A DNA stretch of 64,000 bases from Cyanobium sp. ATX 6A2 (GCF_024346355.1 NZ_JAGQCU010000001.1:310001-374000), one strand, 5' to 3'; shown: positions 40,280 through 48,485, counted from the stretch's first letter. Notes: generated by a model from the letters alone, not told the origin. Program-made: numbers and translations.

Positions 40280-40916
40280 ACCATCTCCTGGGGGTGGGTC
40301 AATCCCGGCCCACCCCTGGAGAATCGCCATCACCGGTGCCAGCGGCACCGGCAAGACCACCCTGGGTCGCGCGTTGTCGCAGCGACTCTGCCTCCCGTTC
40401 ATCAAGGAGGACATCGGTGAACTCCTGGCGGCCCAGGCTCAACTCAGCCGCCTGGCGGCGCGCGGGAAGCTCAGGCGCTCCCACTTTTCCGGCCATGCCG
40501 CGGTTTGTCAGGAGCACATCGAACGCCAGAACAGGCGTTTCGCTGAGCAGCCAGGTTTCATCTGTGATCGTTTCGCCGTGGACGTGCTGGCGCGGGTGTT
40601 ACGCCCCCCGTTCGATCGGGTTGGGGAGGAGTGGTTTCACACCCTGCTCAAGCACACCAAGCAGCAGCTCGAGAGCATCGATCTGATTGTGGTGCCACCG
40701 CTGAGCGACTGGTCCTTTCAGCCCTCGAAGAACGACATGGGCCGGGAGCGAATCGTGGCGGTGCTGCCGAAAACCCGGATTCACAGCCTCTACTCGGGGC
40801 TCTGTGTCACTCTCGCCCCTGAGCGCACCTTGTTTCTCCCAGCCGGTGACACCCGCCACGACACCTGGATTCCCCTGATTCTCGAGGCCCTCAGCGCCAC
40901 GAAAGCCAGGTCCTGA
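40269..40916 (+). CDS. P-loop NTPase, NadR/AAA_28-like kinase
   Basis: 215 residues. Walker A in IAITGASGTGKTTLGRALSQ, then CLPFIKEDIGELLAAQ, a lid-like basic segment, PGFICDRFAVDVLARVLRP (Walker B-like Asp) and a C-terminal RTLFLPAGDTRHDTW. The pattern fits small AAA_28/NadR-type ATPases or nucleotide kinases of unknown substrate. Its start (TTG 40269 or GTG 40272) lies inside the end of the Asp/Tyr-repeat gene, so the two are translationally linked. Confidence 0.7.
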   Translation: MVDKPSPGGGSIPAHPWRIAITGASGTGKTTLGRALSQRLCLPFIKEDIGELLAAQAQLSRLAARGKLRRSHFSGHAAVCQEHIERQNRRFAEQPGFICDRFAVDVLARVLRPPFDRVGEEWFHTLLKHTKQQLESIDLIVVPPLSDWSFQPSKNDMGRERIVAVLPKTRIHSLYSGLCVTLAPERTLFLPAGDTRHDTWIPLILEALSATKARS

Positions 40917-40931
40917 ACGCCGCTGGCCGGT

Positions 40932-41207
40932 TCAGGGCCGAGGCAGCTGGCGCTGCTGAGGGTCACCGCGCAGGCGTGTGGAGAGCCGGCTCCAGAGGTG
41001 GGAACTGGTGGAGTTGGGCAGCCACAGGGCCATTGCCAGGGCCAGCAGTTCGAGCAGCACCTGGCGGCCGCCCAGCAGCACCACCGCCAGGGCCACCACG
41101 GCGAAGAGTTTGAGCAGCAGACACCACACGTCGTCGCCCTCGCGGCTGGCCCGCCACCAGAAGGCGGTGGCGCTGGTGAGCAACACCAGATCGAGCCACC
41201 AGGGCAT
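40932..41207 (-). CDS. Small membrane protein
   Basis: 91 residues, MPWWLDLVLLTSATAFWWRA with two hydrophobic segments (second CLLLKLFAVVALAVVLLGG) and a basic tail (RLSTRLRGDPQQRQLPRP). No family recognised. It lies 38 bases after the acyltransferase on the same strand and converges with the NTPase gene. Confidence 0.6.
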   Translation of the reverse strand: MPWWLDLVLLTSATAFWWRASREGDDVWCLLLKLFAVVALAVVLLGGRQVLLELLALAMALWLPNSTSSHLWSRLSTRLRGDPQQRQLPRP

Positions 41208-41245
41208 GGGGCGCTGCCGCGAAGAAGGTGTCTCCCGATTGTGGC

Positions 41246-42619
41246 TCAGGGCAGGCAGCCGCGCAGGCGCTCCTCCAGCAGGGCGTTGAGGGTGTCGAGC
41301 TGGCGGCGGCCGCCGGGCTCGGCCGGCACGGCAATCGGCTCGGCCACCTGCAGCCGGGCATGGCGGCGGCCCAGCTGCGGCCGGGCCGGCAGGGCCCCGC
41401 CGGCGAGGCGGGCCAGGCCGTCGTGGAGCAGCAGGGCCACGTCGGCGCAGCGCTCGAAGCTGGGCGCATCCAGATAACCGGCGGAGACGGCCACGAAGGT
41501 TTCCACCAGGCGCATGTGGCGCAGCGCCAGGGCGGCCTCCGCCGCGGCCTGGTCGGCCAGGCCGCGCTGCAGGGGCGCCAGCCGGTGGCGGGGCGGCAGG
41601 TCTTCGCGGTGGATCCACTGCCAGGCCACCTCCTCGAGGCGACGGCAGCGGTCTGCGGCGGTGCCGGCGGCGCGCACGCCCAGGCGGATCTCCGCCAGCC
41701 GCAGCACCCGCTCGCGCAGGGCGTCGATGCGCCCATCACAGCCGGTCCGCTCGTCGCTGGCCTCACCGCTGGCCTCCCCACCAGCCCCGCCGCTGTCGCC
41801 AAATCGGCCGTAGAAGGCCTCCAGGGCCACCAGCAACTGCTCACCCAGGCGCAGCAGCCGCTGCCGGCAGCGCTGCGGTGTCGGCAGCGCCGCCGGGCCG
41901 GCTGGGGCAGCCAGCGGCGCCAGCCCCATCTGGGCTTCCAGCTGCCCCAGCAGCCGCTCAAGCCGCGGCCAGGGGGCGGCGGGATAGCGGTAGTGGATGC
42001 CGATCGGCACGATCCACACGGCCTCGGAGCGGCCGGCGCGGCGCAGGTCGTCGCGGCACCAGAGGGCCAGCCGGGCGCTGCCGGGCTCCAGGGGCCCGAG
42101 GCAATCCCCCAGCCCGTTGGTGGCCCCCTCCGGCGCCACGGCAAAGGGGAAGGGGCCGTTGCGCATCAGCTCACGGGCCTGGCGCAGGGCGCTCCAGTCG
42201 GGCTGGCGGCCACGCCGCAGCGACACCCCGCCCAGGGCGGAGAGCAACCAGCCCAGGGGGCGGCCGGCCCACAGGGGCATGCCGCGGTCGTAGAGGAAGT
42301 GCACCGGCTGGGGCCGCAGCGCCGGCGGCAGACCGCGCGAGAGCAGCCACAGGCCACAGAGGGGATCATCCACGGCGCTGTGGCGGAAGGCCAGCAGCAG
42401 GCGGCAGCGCCCCTGGCGGAACTGCTCCAGCAGCGCCACCAGCCCCTTGCCGTTGTGCAGCTCCAGGTGGGTGATGCCCGCCGGCAGCCAGTGCACCAGC
42501 CGCCAGCGCAGCACCAGGGGGAGCAGGGCATGCACCAGGCGCAGCACCAGCGGCCGGTAGGCGGGCCGGATCGGCGCCAGCGGCGGTTGCAGCCGATCGG
42601 TGCGGTGGCGCTCAGCCAT
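41246..42619 (-). CDS. Putative 1-acyl-glycerol-3-phosphate acyltransferase-like protein
   Basis: 457 residues. The PlsC-type block I is LAFRHSAVDDPLCGL (HxxxxD); FPFAVAPEGATNGLGD is the later Gly-rich block where PlsC has EGTR. The C-terminal 150 residues are a helical extension not found in minimal PlsC. Likely membrane-associated lipid acyltransferase; substrate unknown. Its 3'-to-5' neighbour, an alpha/beta hydrolase, overlaps by 8 bases. Confidence 0.78.
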   Translation of the reverse strand: MAERHRTDRLQPPLAPIRPAYRPLVLRLVHALLPLVLRWRLVHWLPAGITHLELHNGKGLVALLEQFRQGRCRLLLAFRHSAVDDPLCGLWLLSRGLPPALRPQPVHFLYDRGMPLWAGRPLGWLLSALGGVSLRRGRQPDWSALRQARELMRNGPFPFAVAPEGATNGLGDCLGPLEPGSARLALWCRDDLRRAGRSEAVWIVPIGIHYRYPAAPWPRLERLLGQLEAQMGLAPLAAPAGPAALPTPQRCRQRLLRLGEQLLVALEAFYGRFGDSGGAGGEASGEASDERTGCDGRIDALRERVLRLAEIRLGVRAAGTAADRCRRLEEVAWQWIHREDLPPRHRLAPLQRGLADQAAAEAALALRHMRLVETFVAVSAGYLDAPSFERCADVALLLHDGLARLAGGALPARPQLGRRHARLQVAEPIAVPAEPGGRRQLDTLNALLEERLRGCLP

Positions 42620-43439
42620 GGGCCCGCAGCCAGGCCAGCAGGTGGGCGATCACGGCGCCGCTCTCGCGGTCGTCGAGGAGCTCATGGAGGCTGTCGTCGT
42701 AGAGCGTCAAGGTGACATCGGGCGGCTGCCGGTCCCCCTCCTGGAGGGCGAGCACGTAGCGGCGCACGGCCGCGGCGCTGATCACCCCATCGGCGCTGCT
42801 CTGCAGCACCAGCAACGGCAGGGGGAAGTGGGGGGCGGCCGCCATCAGGGCCCGGCTGCGCCGCTGCCAGGCCACGGCCAGCCGGGCCGAGCAGCGGTTG
42901 TGGCGCAGGGGATCGGCGGCGATCCGCTCGCACGCCGCCGGATCGTGGGCCGCCGCCTCCAGGCTGATGCCGGTGGCCAGGGTGATGCCCGGCCAGAGGC
43001 GGGCCAGCAGCTGCGCCAGCAGCAGCCGCAAGCGCAGCGGCCCGGTGGGCTCCACCGCCAGGGCCGGGTTGCTCACCACCACCCCGCGCAGGCGACCCGC
43101 CCGGCGCGGGGTGGCATCGAGCACGATGGCGGCGCCGAGGCTGTGGCCGAGCAGGAAGCAGGGCAGCCCCGGGGCCTCCCGCTGGGCCCGCTCCAGCAGC
43201 TGATCCACGGCGTCGCCCAGCGCCTCCCAGCTGCCCACATCGCCGCGGCGGCCGGGGGAGCGGCCGTGGCCGGGCAGATCCACGGCGCAGAGGATCAGGC
43301 CCTCGGCCGTGAGCGCCGCGGCCAGGGCCGCGAAGCTGCCCCCGTGGCTGCCGATGCCGTGCACCAGCGCCAGCACCGCCCAGGGCGCCGGGCCGGCGGC
43401 GGGAGGCCGCCAGCAGTGCAGGGCGAGGGGAGCGGTCAT
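42612..43439 (-). CDS. Alpha/beta hydrolase, monoacylglycerol-lipase-like
   Basis: 275 residues. LVHGIGSHGGSFAALAA gives the oxyanion region, CFLLGHSLGAAIVLDA the nucleophile elbow, and the Asp and His of the triad are in LQSSADGVIS and YDDSLHELLDD. The HGxGSHxG plus VDLPGHGRSPGRRGDV pattern matches the serine aminopeptidase S33/monoacylglycerol lipase group. Overlaps the acyltransferase gene by 8 bases, hinting at lipid turnover. Confidence 0.85.
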   Translation of the reverse strand: MTAPLALHCWRPPAAGPAPWAVLALVHGIGSHGGSFAALAAALTAEGLILCAVDLPGHGRSPGRRGDVGSWEALGDAVDQLLERAQREAPGLPCFLLGHSLGAAIVLDATPRRAGRLRGVVVSNPALAVEPTGPLRLRLLLAQLLARLWPGITLATGISLEAAAHDPAACERIAADPLRHNRCSARLAVAWQRRSRALMAAAPHFPLPLLVLQSSADGVISAAAVRRYVLALQEGDRQPPDVTLTLYDDSLHELLDDRESGAVIAHLLAWLRAHG

Positions 43440-43442
43440 GGT

Positions 43443-44360
43443 TCAGCGGGCGGCGCGGGAGGCGCGGCTGGAACCGCTCAGCCAGCTCTCCAGCCCCTCG
43501 CCCAGAAACGACAGCCCCAGCACCAGCACGAACATCGCCAGCCCTGGATAGAGGGCGGTCCACCAGATGCCGGTGGGCAGGGCGGTGAGGGCCTGCTGGA
43601 GGTCGCCGCCCCACTCGGGGATGGTTTCCGGCAGGCCCAGGCCCAGGAACCCCAGGCCGCCGAGCACCAGCACGGCGTCGGCGGCGTTGAGGGTGAGCAG
43701 CACCGGCACCGAGGTGATCACGTTGCGGAACAGGTAGCGGCGCAGGATCCACCCCGGCCCCGCCCCGAGCGACTGGGCGGCCTCCACGTAGAGCTCGGCC
43801 TTCACCTGGGCGCTCTGGTTGCGCACCACGCGGAAGTACTGGGGGATGTACACCACGCAGAGGGCGGCGGCGGCGTTGGGCAGGCCGCGCCCAAGCAGGA
43901 AGGCCAGCACCACCGAGAGCAGCAGCACCGGCAGGGTGTAGAGGGTGTCCATCAGCAGCACCAGCAGGCGGTCGACCAAGCCGCCCAGGTAGCCGCTCGC
44001 CATGCCGAGCGGCACGCCGATCACCAGCGCCACCACCAGGGCCAGCACCACCACCTGCAGGGCCACGCCGCTGGCCGCCAATGTGCGCACGCACACGTCG
44101 CGGCCGAGGCGGTCGGTGCCGCACCAGTGGGCGGGCGAGGGGGCGGCGTAGATGGGGTTGTCGAGGCCGGCGTTGGGATCGGGCAGCACACCCAGGTGCA
44201 CCAGCAGCGGCGTGAGCAGCGCCACCAGCACGTAGGCCGTCACGATGATCACGCCCCAGCGGGCCATGCGCGCCGAGAGGGTGGCGGGGGGGCGGCGCCA
44301 CCAGGAGCGGGCGGGCGCTGAACCCGGGGACGGCGGACCCGGCGGCGGTGAGACGGACAT
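43443..44360 (-). CDS. Peptide/nickel-type ABC transporter permease (DppC/OppC family)
   Basis: 305 residues with about six transmembrane segments. HWCGTDRLGRDVCVRTLAA is the DppC N-terminal signature, and the EAA loop reads YVEAAQSLGAGPGWILRRYLF. FLGLGLPETIPEWGGDLQQA is also typical. The usual DppB partner, ATPases and binding protein are not here, as is common for scattered cyanobacterial ABC genes. Three bases upstream of the hydrolase start region on the same strand. Confidence 0.9.
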   Translation of the reverse strand: MSVSPPPGPPSPGSAPARSWWRRPPATLSARMARWGVIIVTAYVLVALLTPLLVHLGVLPDPNAGLDNPIYAAPSPAHWCGTDRLGRDVCVRTLAASGVALQVVVLALVVALVIGVPLGMASGYLGGLVDRLLVLLMDTLYTLPVLLLSVVLAFLLGRGLPNAAAALCVVYIPQYFRVVRNQSAQVKAELYVEAAQSLGAGPGWILRRYLFRNVITSVPVLLTLNAADAVLVLGGLGFLGLGLPETIPEWGGDLQQALTALPTGIWWTALYPGLAMFVLVLGLSFLGEGLESWLSGSSRASRAAR

Positions 44361-44463
44361 CAGGCCGCAGGGAGGCTGGGGTGCCGATCCTGGCAAGGGG
44401 GCCGGACCGCAGCAACGTGACAGGACAACCACGATGATGGGCGGCGCAGCGGCGGCGGGGTGC

Positions 44464-44825
44464 ATGGAAGCCGATGTGCGCTGGCGACAGCGGTTTTCGA
44501 ACGACTGCCGGGCACTCGAGCAGCTGGAGACGTTTTTCGAGCCCCCGGATCCGAATGAGCGGGAGGAGCAGGAACTGATCAAGGCTTTCGAATCCACCTT
44601 CGAGCTGGCCTTAAACACCCTCCGCGACCTGCTCAGCAGCGAAGGGGTGGCCGATCTGATCGGCTCTCGGGACACCTTGCGGACGGCCTTCCGCGTGGGC
44701 CTGATCGAGGACCGAAACCTCACCAGCCACACCGATCACCGCGCCACCGCCCGCGAGATTGGAGCCCCCATCGCCGAGCGCTATCTGCACTGCGTTCAGG
44801 CCCTGGCAGGTGGATCTCTCGCCCC
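44464..44825 (+). pseudogene. HI0074-like nucleotidyltransferase-partner (HEPN-type) remnant, no own stop
   Basis: The product starts MEADVRWRQRFSNDCRALEQ and continues with FESTFELALNTLRDLLSSEG and RTAFRVGLIEDRNLTSHT..., which is the HI0074 substrate-binding/HEPN-like fold. Two oddities: the usual dozen residues between GLIED and RNLTSHT are missing in frame, and after the last helix (RYLHCVQAL, about 44800) the frame stays open through the next two genes to 45654, where it becomes the GNAT toxin. No adjacent MNT nucleotidyltransferase. Probably a decayed antitoxin/toxin half. The end given is where similarity stops. Confidence 0.6.
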
Positions 44826-44841
44826 AGATCAGCTCCAGCCA

Positions 44842-44858
44842 TGTAGACAACGTCTACA
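44842..44858. promoter_or_regulatory. Candidate TacA operator
   Basis: TGTAGAC and GTCTACA form a perfect 7-bp inverted repeat around AAC, ending 26 bases before the antitoxin ATG. RHH antitoxins of this class bind such palindromes to repress their own operon. Confidence 0.6.
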
Positions 44859-44884
44859 GTCAGCAGGGATTCACGCTTGCCGGC

Positions 44885-45157
44885 ATGGCCGTACCCCCTC
44901 GTCTGAGCTGGAATCTGCGCGTCAGCACCGAGGATCAGGATCTGATCGATCGGGCGGTGGCAGCCTCCGGCAAGACCCGCACGTCGTTCGTGCTGGAGGC
45001 CGCCAGGCGAGCTGCTGTGGACACCCTGGTGGAACAGTCGTGGCTGCAGGTGGCTCCGGAACGGCTGACAGCCTTCCTCGAGTGCCTGGATGCGCCTCCC
45101 CAGCCCAATCCGCGCCTGCGCGCCACCCTGACGGCGGAGCCTCCCTGGCAGGGGTGA
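44885..45157 (+). CDS. DUF1778 (TacA-like) antitoxin
   Basis: 90 residues. LSWNLRVSTEDQDLIDRAVA and ASGKTRTSFVLEAARRAAVD are the ribbon-helix-helix of DUF1778; the C-terminal FLECLDAPPQPNPRLRAT is the part that wraps the toxin in TacA. Overlaps the toxin start by GTGA. Binds its GNAT toxin and the palindrome upstream. Confidence 0.88.
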   Translation: MAVPPRLSWNLRVSTEDQDLIDRAVAASGKTRTSFVLEAARRAAVDTLVEQSWLQVAPERLTAFLECLDAPPQPNPRLRATLTAEPPWQG

Positions 45158-45654
45158 GTCGGCTCTGTCCCCCCGAGACCCTCGGGGATCAGCATCAGCT
45201 GGGTCTGTTCAGCTGCGGCGATGCCCAGCTCGATGGATGGCTTCGGCACAGGTCCCTGGCGAACCAGCGCAGCGGCGCCACGCGAACGTTCGTGGTCTGC
45301 CGTGAGGAGCGGCAGGTGGTGGGCTTTGTGGCCCTGGCTTCAGGGGGCGTTGAGGCCCAGCTCACGCCGGGGCGATTCCGGCGCAACATGCCCAACCCCA
45401 TTCCGGTCGTGATCCTCGCCAGGCTTGGAGTGGATTGCAGCATGCAGGGCCGGGGCCTGGCGAGGGCGCTGGTGGCAGACGCCTGCCGGCGGGTGCTGCT
45501 GGCGAGCGAGCAGATCGGTGTCCGCGGTGTACTGGTGCAGGCGGCCAGCACGGAAGCCCGCAATCTCTATCTCCATCTCGGCTTTGAGCCGTCCCCGCTC
45601 GACTCGATGGTGCTGATGGTGCGGCTGGCGGATCTACAAGCCGTTCTCGCCTGA
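45154..45654 (+). CDS. GNAT-family acetyltransferase toxin (TacT-like)
   Basis: 166 residues from GTG 45154. Family marks: HQLGLFSCGDAQLDGWLRHR, VILARLGVDCSMQGRGLARAL (acetyl-CoA pyrophosphate site) and EARNLYLHLGFEPSP with the catalytic Tyr. TacT toxins acetylate the amino group on charged tRNA and stop translation. Its reading frame is continuous upstream with the HI0074-like remnant, so a fused read-through product is possible in principle. Confidence 0.88.
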   Translation: MSRLCPPETLGDQHQLGLFSCGDAQLDGWLRHRSLANQRSGATRTFVVCREERQVVGFVALASGGVEAQLTPGRFRRNMPNPIPVVILARLGVDCSMQGRGLARALVADACRRVLLASEQIGVRGVLVQAASTEARNLYLHLGFEPSPLDSMVLMVRLADLQAVLA

Positions 45655-45673
45655 GCCTGTGGCCTGCCCCTGC

Positions 45674-46762
45674 TCACACCCCGTTCCAGATCAGCTCCAG
45701 CCAGCGGTCGCCCTTGAATAGGCCCTGGCCCCAGGTGGCCTCGAGATCGGCCAGGGGCCGGGCCTCGAGCACCTGGGGCAGGGTGAAGCCCTGGGTTTTG
45801 AGGGCGGCGAGCCGGCCCTGCACGGTGGCGAGCATGGCGCGGTAGGTGGCGAGTTCGCTGCGGCTGCCCACCGGGCCGTGGCCGGGGATGATGCGGGTGT
45901 CGTCGCCGGCCAGCAGCAGCACCCGGTCCACCCCGGCGATGGCGCCGGCCAGGGTGGCGCCGTGGCGGGTGTCGATGAACGGATACATGCCGTTGAACCA
46001 CACGTCGGCGGCGTGGATCACATCGGCGTTGCGGAAGCGCACGATCAGATCGCCGTCGGTGTGGGCGGCGGGCAGGTGCTGGAGGTCGATGGTTTCGCCG
46101 TTGAGGCGTAGGCGCAGGTCGCGCTCGAAGGTGATCGGCGGCAGGTTGGCCGGCGCGGCCGGCGGGGTCACCAGCTCGAAGGCTTCGAGCATGGAGCCCT
46201 CCGCTAGGCGGCGGTGGGTGTTCTCGTGGGCCACGATCAGGGCACCTGTGGCCACGAAGCCGGCGTTGCCGTCGGTGTGGTCGGCGTGGAAGTGGGTGTT
46301 CACCAGCAGGCGCGGGGCGGGCACGGCGGGGGCCGCGGATGGGGCGGGCGCGGCGGCAGGGGATGCGGCTGGCTTGGCAGGCGCGGGGGGCGACGGTGGC
46401 GCGGGGGGCGACGGTGGCGACGCCGCCGCAGGAGTGGCCAGCGCGGCGATGGCGGCCCGGATCGGCTCAGCCTGGCGGGCGAAGCCGGCGTCCACCAGCA
46501 GGATGCCGTCGGGGCCGCTGAGCACGCCGATGTTGCCACCCTCGTTGGTGATCACCCCCACCGCCCCGCGCACCACCGCCGAGGTCACAGCCTTGGGATC
46601 GGCCTTGGGCTCAGCTGCGGGAGTGGGGGCTGGCTCTGCGGCGGCCTCGGCGGGAGCTCCGGGAGCGGCGGGAGTCTGCGCCCGGGCCGGCCACCAGTCG
46701 AGCAGGCCGAGCAGCAGCGCCAGCGCCAGAACCAGGGCGGCAAGACGGGGAAGGCGGGGCAT
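45674..46762 (-). CDS. MBL-fold metallo-hydrolase, exported
   Basis: 362 residues with a signal peptide (ALVLALALLLGLLDWWPARA). Zinc motif LLVNTHFHADHTDGNAGF, then a later His in LQHLPAAHTDGDLIVRF and IIPGHGPVGSRSEL. Between strands GILLVDAGFAR and LLVNTHFH lies a Pro/Ala-rich insert of about 50 residues (for example SPPSPPAPPSPPAPAKPAAS), unusual inside this fold. Probably periplasmic; resembles quinoprotein-relay or B3-like lactamase relatives. Substrate unknown. Confidence 0.85.
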   Translation of the reverse strand: MPRLPRLAALVLALALLLGLLDWWPARAQTPAAPGAPAEAAAEPAPTPAAEPKADPKAVTSAVVRGAVGVITNEGGNIGVLSGPDGILLVDAGFARQAEPIRAAIAALATPAAASPPSPPAPPSPPAPAKPAASPAAAPAPSAAPAVPAPRLLVNTHFHADHTDGNAGFVATGALIVAHENTHRRLAEGSMLEAFELVTPPAAPANLPPITFERDLRLRLNGETIDLQHLPAAHTDGDLIVRFRNADVIHAADVWFNGMYPFIDTRHGATLAGAIAGVDRVLLLAGDDTRIIPGHGPVGSRSELATYRAMLATVQGRLAALKTQGFTLPQVLEARPLADLEATWGQGLFKGDRWLELIWNGV

Positions 46763-46805
46763 GGCGGCAGGCGGCAGCAACCCCAGGATGACGCGCCGCT
46801 GGGCC

Positions 46806-47228
46806 TCAGGCGGTGAGGGCGTTGAGCACACCCGCCAGGGCCACCAGCCACAGGGCCACGCCGGCCAGCAAAGAGATCCCGAAGCCCGGCCCGCGCTTCT
46901 CGGGCGCCTGCAGGTAGCCGACGGCGTAGGCCACCCGGGCCCCCACCCAGATGAAGCCCAGCAGGCTGGCCCACGACTCACTGGCAAACAGGGCCGCCAG
47001 CCACAGCGAGGGCAGGAAGAACACCAGCTGCTCGAGGGTGTTCTGCTGCACCCGCAGGGCGCGCAGGAAGGGTTCGGGGCCGTCGCTGGCCGGCGGCTTG
47101 ATGCCATGGCGGAAGCGGGCCCGGCCCACCAGCATCACGGTGGCCAGGTAGAGCAGCAGGGCCAGCAGCGTGACCAGCGCCGGCAGGGCCGGCACCAGCG
47201 GAGGCAGCACGGGCAGGGGGATGGGCAT
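46806..47228 (-). CDS. MAPEG-family membrane protein
   Basis: 140 residues, four transmembrane segments. RVQQNTLEQLVFFLPSLWL is the MAPEG signature, with ATVMLVGRARFRHGI before and VGARVAYAVGYLQ after. Relatives are membrane glutathione transferases and related enzymes; bacterial roles vary. Lies 43 bases upstream of the MBL gene on the same strand. Left boundary of the toxin-antitoxin island. Confidence 0.88.
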   Translation of the reverse strand: MPIPLPVLPPLVPALPALVTLLALLLYLATVMLVGRARFRHGIKPPASDGPEPFLRALRVQQNTLEQLVFFLPSLWLAALFASESWASLLGFIWVGARVAYAVGYLQAPEKRGPGFGISLLAGVALWLVALAGVLNALTA

Positions 47229-47290
47229 GGCGGATGGGCATTCAGGCCCAGCATGCCGGCAGCTGGCGGGGCAGCGGCAAGCCCAGCCAC

Positions 47291-47314
47291 AGATGCGCAT
47301 TAAAATGCGCATCT
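47291..47314. promoter_or_regulatory. Strong inverted repeat upstream of the RHH antitoxin
   Basis: Arms AGATGCGCAT and ATGCGCATCT (10 bp, perfect) flank TAAA and end 27 bases before the antitoxin ATG. The TAAAAT at the centre could be part of a -10. The best candidate operator in the island; no T run, so not a terminator. Confidence 0.65.
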
Positions 47315-47341
47315 CATGCCCGTCAGGGGCCAGCAATCGCG

Positions 47342-47581
47342 ATGCGCACCACCCTCGATCTGCCAGATCCGCTGTTCGCGAGGCTCAAGGCACGGGCGGC
47401 GCACGAACGCATCTCGCTCAAGCGGTTGCTCCACCTGTTCGTGGAACAGGGCCTGGATCAACCGTCATCCGCCAGCGCCGGACGTCGTTCCGCAGCAACA
47501 CTGCCCAGGGTGGAGGGGCCACTGACGATCCCTCCCCATCAGCTCAGCAACGCCGGCCTGGCGGCCCTTCTGGAGGAATGA
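47342..47581 (+). CDS. VapB-type ribbon-helix-helix antitoxin
   Basis: 79 residues. MRTTLDLPDPLFARLKARAA followed by ISLKRLLHLFVEQGL is a short RHH DNA-binding domain; the C-terminal PRVEGPLTIPPHQLSNAGLA is the toxin-binding tail. Overlaps vapC by ATGA. Represses through the inverted repeat upstream, presumably. Confidence 0.85.
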   Translation: MRTTLDLPDPLFARLKARAAHERISLKRLLHLFVEQGLDQPSSASAGRRSAATLPRVEGPLTIPPHQLSNAGLAALLEE

Positions 47582-48030
47582 GCCCCGGCACCAGCGATGG
47601 CCCAGCCAGCGATCTCCCCGACCTGAACGTGTGGCTGGCGCTCACCTGCACAGGCCATGGCCATCACCAGAAGGCGGTGCGCTACTGGGAGGAGCTGGCC
47701 GCAGGCGAGGTGCGGTTCTGCACGGTCACTGCCCTCGGGCTGGTGCGTCTGCTGTCTCAGCCCAGGGTGATGGGAGAGCTGGTTCACACGCCAGCGCAGG
47801 CCGCGGCGGTGCTGAAGGAGCTGGCAGGCCAGCCCGGGGTGTCCTTCAGCGAAGCGGAAGGGCGTGCCTGGGATGTGTTTCACGCCCTGGTGCGGGAACC
47901 AGGCCTGAGTCATCGGCAGTGCACCGATGCCCATCTGGCCTCTCTGGCCATCGGCGAGGGCCTTCGGCTGGTGACCTTCGACCGGGGATTCAACCGGTTT
48001 GCTGGGCTGACCTGGCTGCAGCTGGATTGA
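47578..48030 (+). CDS. PIN-domain toxin (VapC, TA_PIN group)
   Basis: 150 residues. LPDLNVWLALTCTGHGHHQK gives the first acid, CTVTALGLVRLLSQPRVM the second strand, HRQCTDAHLASLAI the third acid and LVTFDRGFNRF the last. This is the TA-associated VapC group with DxNVWLAL, close in style to the toxin at 50931. Mg-dependent RNase of tRNA or rRNA by family. Confidence 0.88.
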   Translation: MSPGTSDGPASDLPDLNVWLALTCTGHGHHQKAVRYWEELAAGEVRFCTVTALGLVRLLSQPRVMGELVHTPAQAAAVLKELAGQPGVSFSEAEGRAWDVFHALVREPGLSHRQCTDAHLASLAIGEGLRLVTFDRGFNRFAGLTWLQLD

Positions 48031-48089
48031 GCCAGGAGCCCCGCGAGCCAGGCGCAGCCGTGAACAACGGAGGCCCTAGCGTTGAGGCC

Positions 48090-48485
48090 ATGGCCACCGC
48101 CACCCTGCCCTGGATGCAACCTCGGCCGCTGCCGGCGCAGGTGGACCTGGGCCCGGGCCTGGAGCCCGCGCCGCTCACGGCCGCCCTGGGCCGGCTCTGC
48201 GCAGTGCCGGGCGTGCGGGCGGTGATGGCGTTCGGCTCCCGAGGCCGCGGCGAGGCCCACAGCGAATCCGACCTCGACCTGGCGGTGATCTGCGCCGAGC
48301 CCCGGCTTACGCCCCTGCAGAAGCGCAGCCGCTGGCGGCAGTGCCGGCAGGCGCTCGGGCTGCTGGGACGCGACGTGGACCTGGTGGTGCAGGGCCAGGC
48401 CGATGCTGAGCGGCTGGCGGGGTCGCGCTGGCACGTGATGGGCGATGTGGCGCGCGAGGGGCGGGTGCTGTATGTCGCCGGCTGA
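48090..48485 (+). CDS. MNT-type minimal nucleotidyltransferase antitoxin
   Basis: 131 residues. VMAFGSRGRGEAHSESDLDL is the GSx10DxD nucleotidyltransferase motif; the rest (QKRSRWRQCRQALG, RDVDLVVQG) is a minimal NT fold. MNT antitoxins AMPylate a Tyr of their HEPN partner. Overlaps the HEPN gene by 14 bases. Confidence 0.87.
   Translation: MATATLPWMQPRPLPAQVDLGPGLEPAPLTAALGRLCAVPGVRAVMAFGSRGRGEAHSESDLDLAVICAEPRLTPLQKRSRWRQCRQALGLLGRDVDLVVQGQADAERLAGSRWHVMGDVAREGRVLYVAG

Noticed and set aside
43443-44732. ABC permease starting at about 44732
   Set aside because: The extra N-terminus is low-complexity read opposite the HEPN-like remnant; the permease signature starts after ATG 44360.
47291-47314. 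Inverted repeat as a transcription terminator for the MAPEG/MBL genes
   Set aside because: Those genes are transcribed away from it and no T run follows; operator is the better reading.
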